From DASPKM01 sp035628135 (lineage in GTDB: Bacteria > Bacteroidota > Bacteroidia > Chitinophagales > Chitinophagaceae): a DNA stretch of 64,000 nucleotides. The notes beneath the pieces were generated by a model. It did no database searches. It had not been told where the DNA came from and saw only the letters and a list, made by a program, of their open reading frames with translations. A program made the position numbers and the translations under genes. Positions 63,299 through 64,000 of this stretch are shown piece by piece; the first letter of the stretch is position 1; each line of letters starts with the position of its first letter. The DNA lies in NCBI GenBank assembly GCA_035628135.1, contig DASPKM010000001.1:124001-188000 (forward strand), written 5' to 3'.

Positions 63299-63928
63299 AT
63301 GCTAAGGTTTTTAATTGCAGATGACCATGAAATCATTCGAAAGGGATTAAAGCAAATTTTGCTGGAAGAATTTTCTTTTGCGCATATAGAGGAAGCAGCC
63401 GACGGCAATGCATTGCTGCAAAAGGCCATCAACGGCAATTGGGATGTGGTGATTTCCGACATAGCCATGCCAGGCCTTACAGGAATGGAAGCTTTAAAGC
63501 GCATCAGGGAGCAGCATCCCCGGCTGCCCGTACTCATCCTAAGCATCCATTCAGAAGAACAATACACGCACCGTATTCTAAAAGCCGGCGCATCTGGTTA
63601 CCTGTGCAAGGACGCGGCTACCAAAGAGCTCGTGAACGCAGTAAAACGCATCCTGCAGGGCAGAAAATACATTTCCCCTTCCATTGCAGGCAAGTTTACC
63701 GATGAGGAATATACAGACGATAATAAGGCCATGCATGAACTGCTATCGAACCGTGAGTTCGATGTTTTTAAAATGCTGGTTGCCGGCAAATCGCTGACGG
63801 AAATCGCCGAAGAGCTTGCGCTGGGCGTTACCACCATAAGCACCTACCGCTCGCGCATACTTGAAAAGATGAATATGAAATCCAATGCGGAATTAACCCG
63901 CTACGCGCTGGAAAATAAGCTTATTTAG
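63299..63928 (+). CDS. NarL/FixJ-type response regulator (second copy)
   Basis: A 209-residue paralogue of the preceding regulator. Both begin MLR-LIADDH-IIRKGLKQILLE and end RYALEN-LI. The receiver has phospho-Asp in VVISDIAMPGLTGME, Ser in LILSIHSEEQ and Lys in LCKDAATKEL. The helix-turn-helix is SNREFDVFKMLVAGKSLTEIAEELALGVTTISTYRSRILEKM. All key residues are kept, so it should be active. The middle of the receiver and the linker differ most. It is separated from the first copy by 179 bases with a promoter-like element, so it may be expressed separately. Confidence 0.95.
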   Translation: MLRFLIADDHEIIRKGLKQILLEEFSFAHIEEAADGNALLQKAINGNWDVVISDIAMPGLTGMEALKRIREQHPRLPVLILSIHSEEQYTHRILKAGASGYLCKDAATKELVNAVKRILQGRKYISPSIAGKFTDEEYTDDNKAMHELLSNREFDVFKMLVAGKSLTEIAEELALGVTTISTYRSRILEKMNMKSNAELTRYALENKLI

Positions 63929-63952
63929 TCAACCCTATCCATAGTAGCCAGC

Positions 63953-63982
63953 AAAGCCTGTAGTATGAATGCTACAGGCTTT
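63953..63982 (+). terminator. Dyad/terminator after the second NarL-type gene
   Basis: Arms AAAGCCTGTAG (63953-63963) and CTACAGGCTTT (63972-63982) are perfect over 11 bp with an 8-base loop TATGAATG. The following CTGTT is only a weak T-run. It begins 25 bases after the stop codon, so a terminator is likely. The near identity of its core to the dyad at 63147-63170 also allows an operator for a gene beyond the window. Confidence 0.6.
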
Positions 63983-64000
63983 CTGTTAAAATTTGTACCG

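Overview
The window looks like chromosomal DNA of a Bacteroidota member, most likely family Chitinophagaceae. The evidence is two SusC/SusD pairs, a one-protein hybrid two-component regulator, LytTR and NarL-type response regulators, and lipoproteins with short Bacteroidota-type signal peptides. Promoter-like TAnnTTTG elements also appear. The genus is not resolved. I saw no tRNA, rRNA, CRISPR array, phage genes or intact insertion sequence.

1-19.5 kb: a polysaccharide utilisation locus whose gene content matches a xyloglucan locus. It has a hybrid two-component regulator (5' end outside the window), a GH31 alpha-xylosidase with a PA14-like insert, SusC, SusD, an IPT/TIG surface glycan-binding protein, a GH2 beta-galactosidase, a GH95 enzyme and a GH9 endoglucanase. 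A perfect hairpin terminator splits it into a GH31-SusC-SusD-SGBP unit and a tightly packed GH2-GH95-GH9 unit.

19.5-31.3 kb: a small KGG-repeat stress protein, then a second sugar locus on the minus strand read in the order lacI-susC-susD-GH43-galM-GH43-sodium/sugar symporter. A perfect 20-bp palindrome overlaps the predicted lacI promoter and could control the whole operon. Its enzymes suggest arabinose-containing oligosaccharides, which would complement the first locus.

31.5-44 kb: mixed single genes. They include a truncated secreted-protein remnant, a patatin-like phospholipase, a LytTR histidine kinase/response regulator pair, a metallo-beta-lactamase-fold hydrolase broken by a two-base frameshift, a small lipoprotein, a zinc alcohol dehydrogenase, a DUF892 ferritin-like stress protein, an M19-type dipeptidase, a membrane protein and a membrane-anchored sulfatase-like protein.

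44-50.4 kb: a compact five-gene signalling operon comprising a receiver-kinase fusion, a YfiR-like periplasmic protein, a TonB-dependent receptor, a HAMP-PAS histidine kinase and a single-domain receiver. It reads as an envelope-to-cytoplasm signalling module.

50.5-59 kb: a sorbosone-dehydrogenase-like lipoprotein, small membrane proteins, a GNAT acetyltransferase, a third GH43 enzyme, and an arsenic operon arsR-arsM-arsN2-metallophosphoesterase. Matching ArsR-box palindromes lie before arsR and before arsM.

59-64 kb: a second signalling operon comprising a small membrane protein, a receiver, a receiver-PAS3-kinase and a NarL-type regulator, followed by a tandem paralogue of that regulator. 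Each NarL gene is followed 25-28 bases later by nearly the same GTAG-N8-CTAC dyad.
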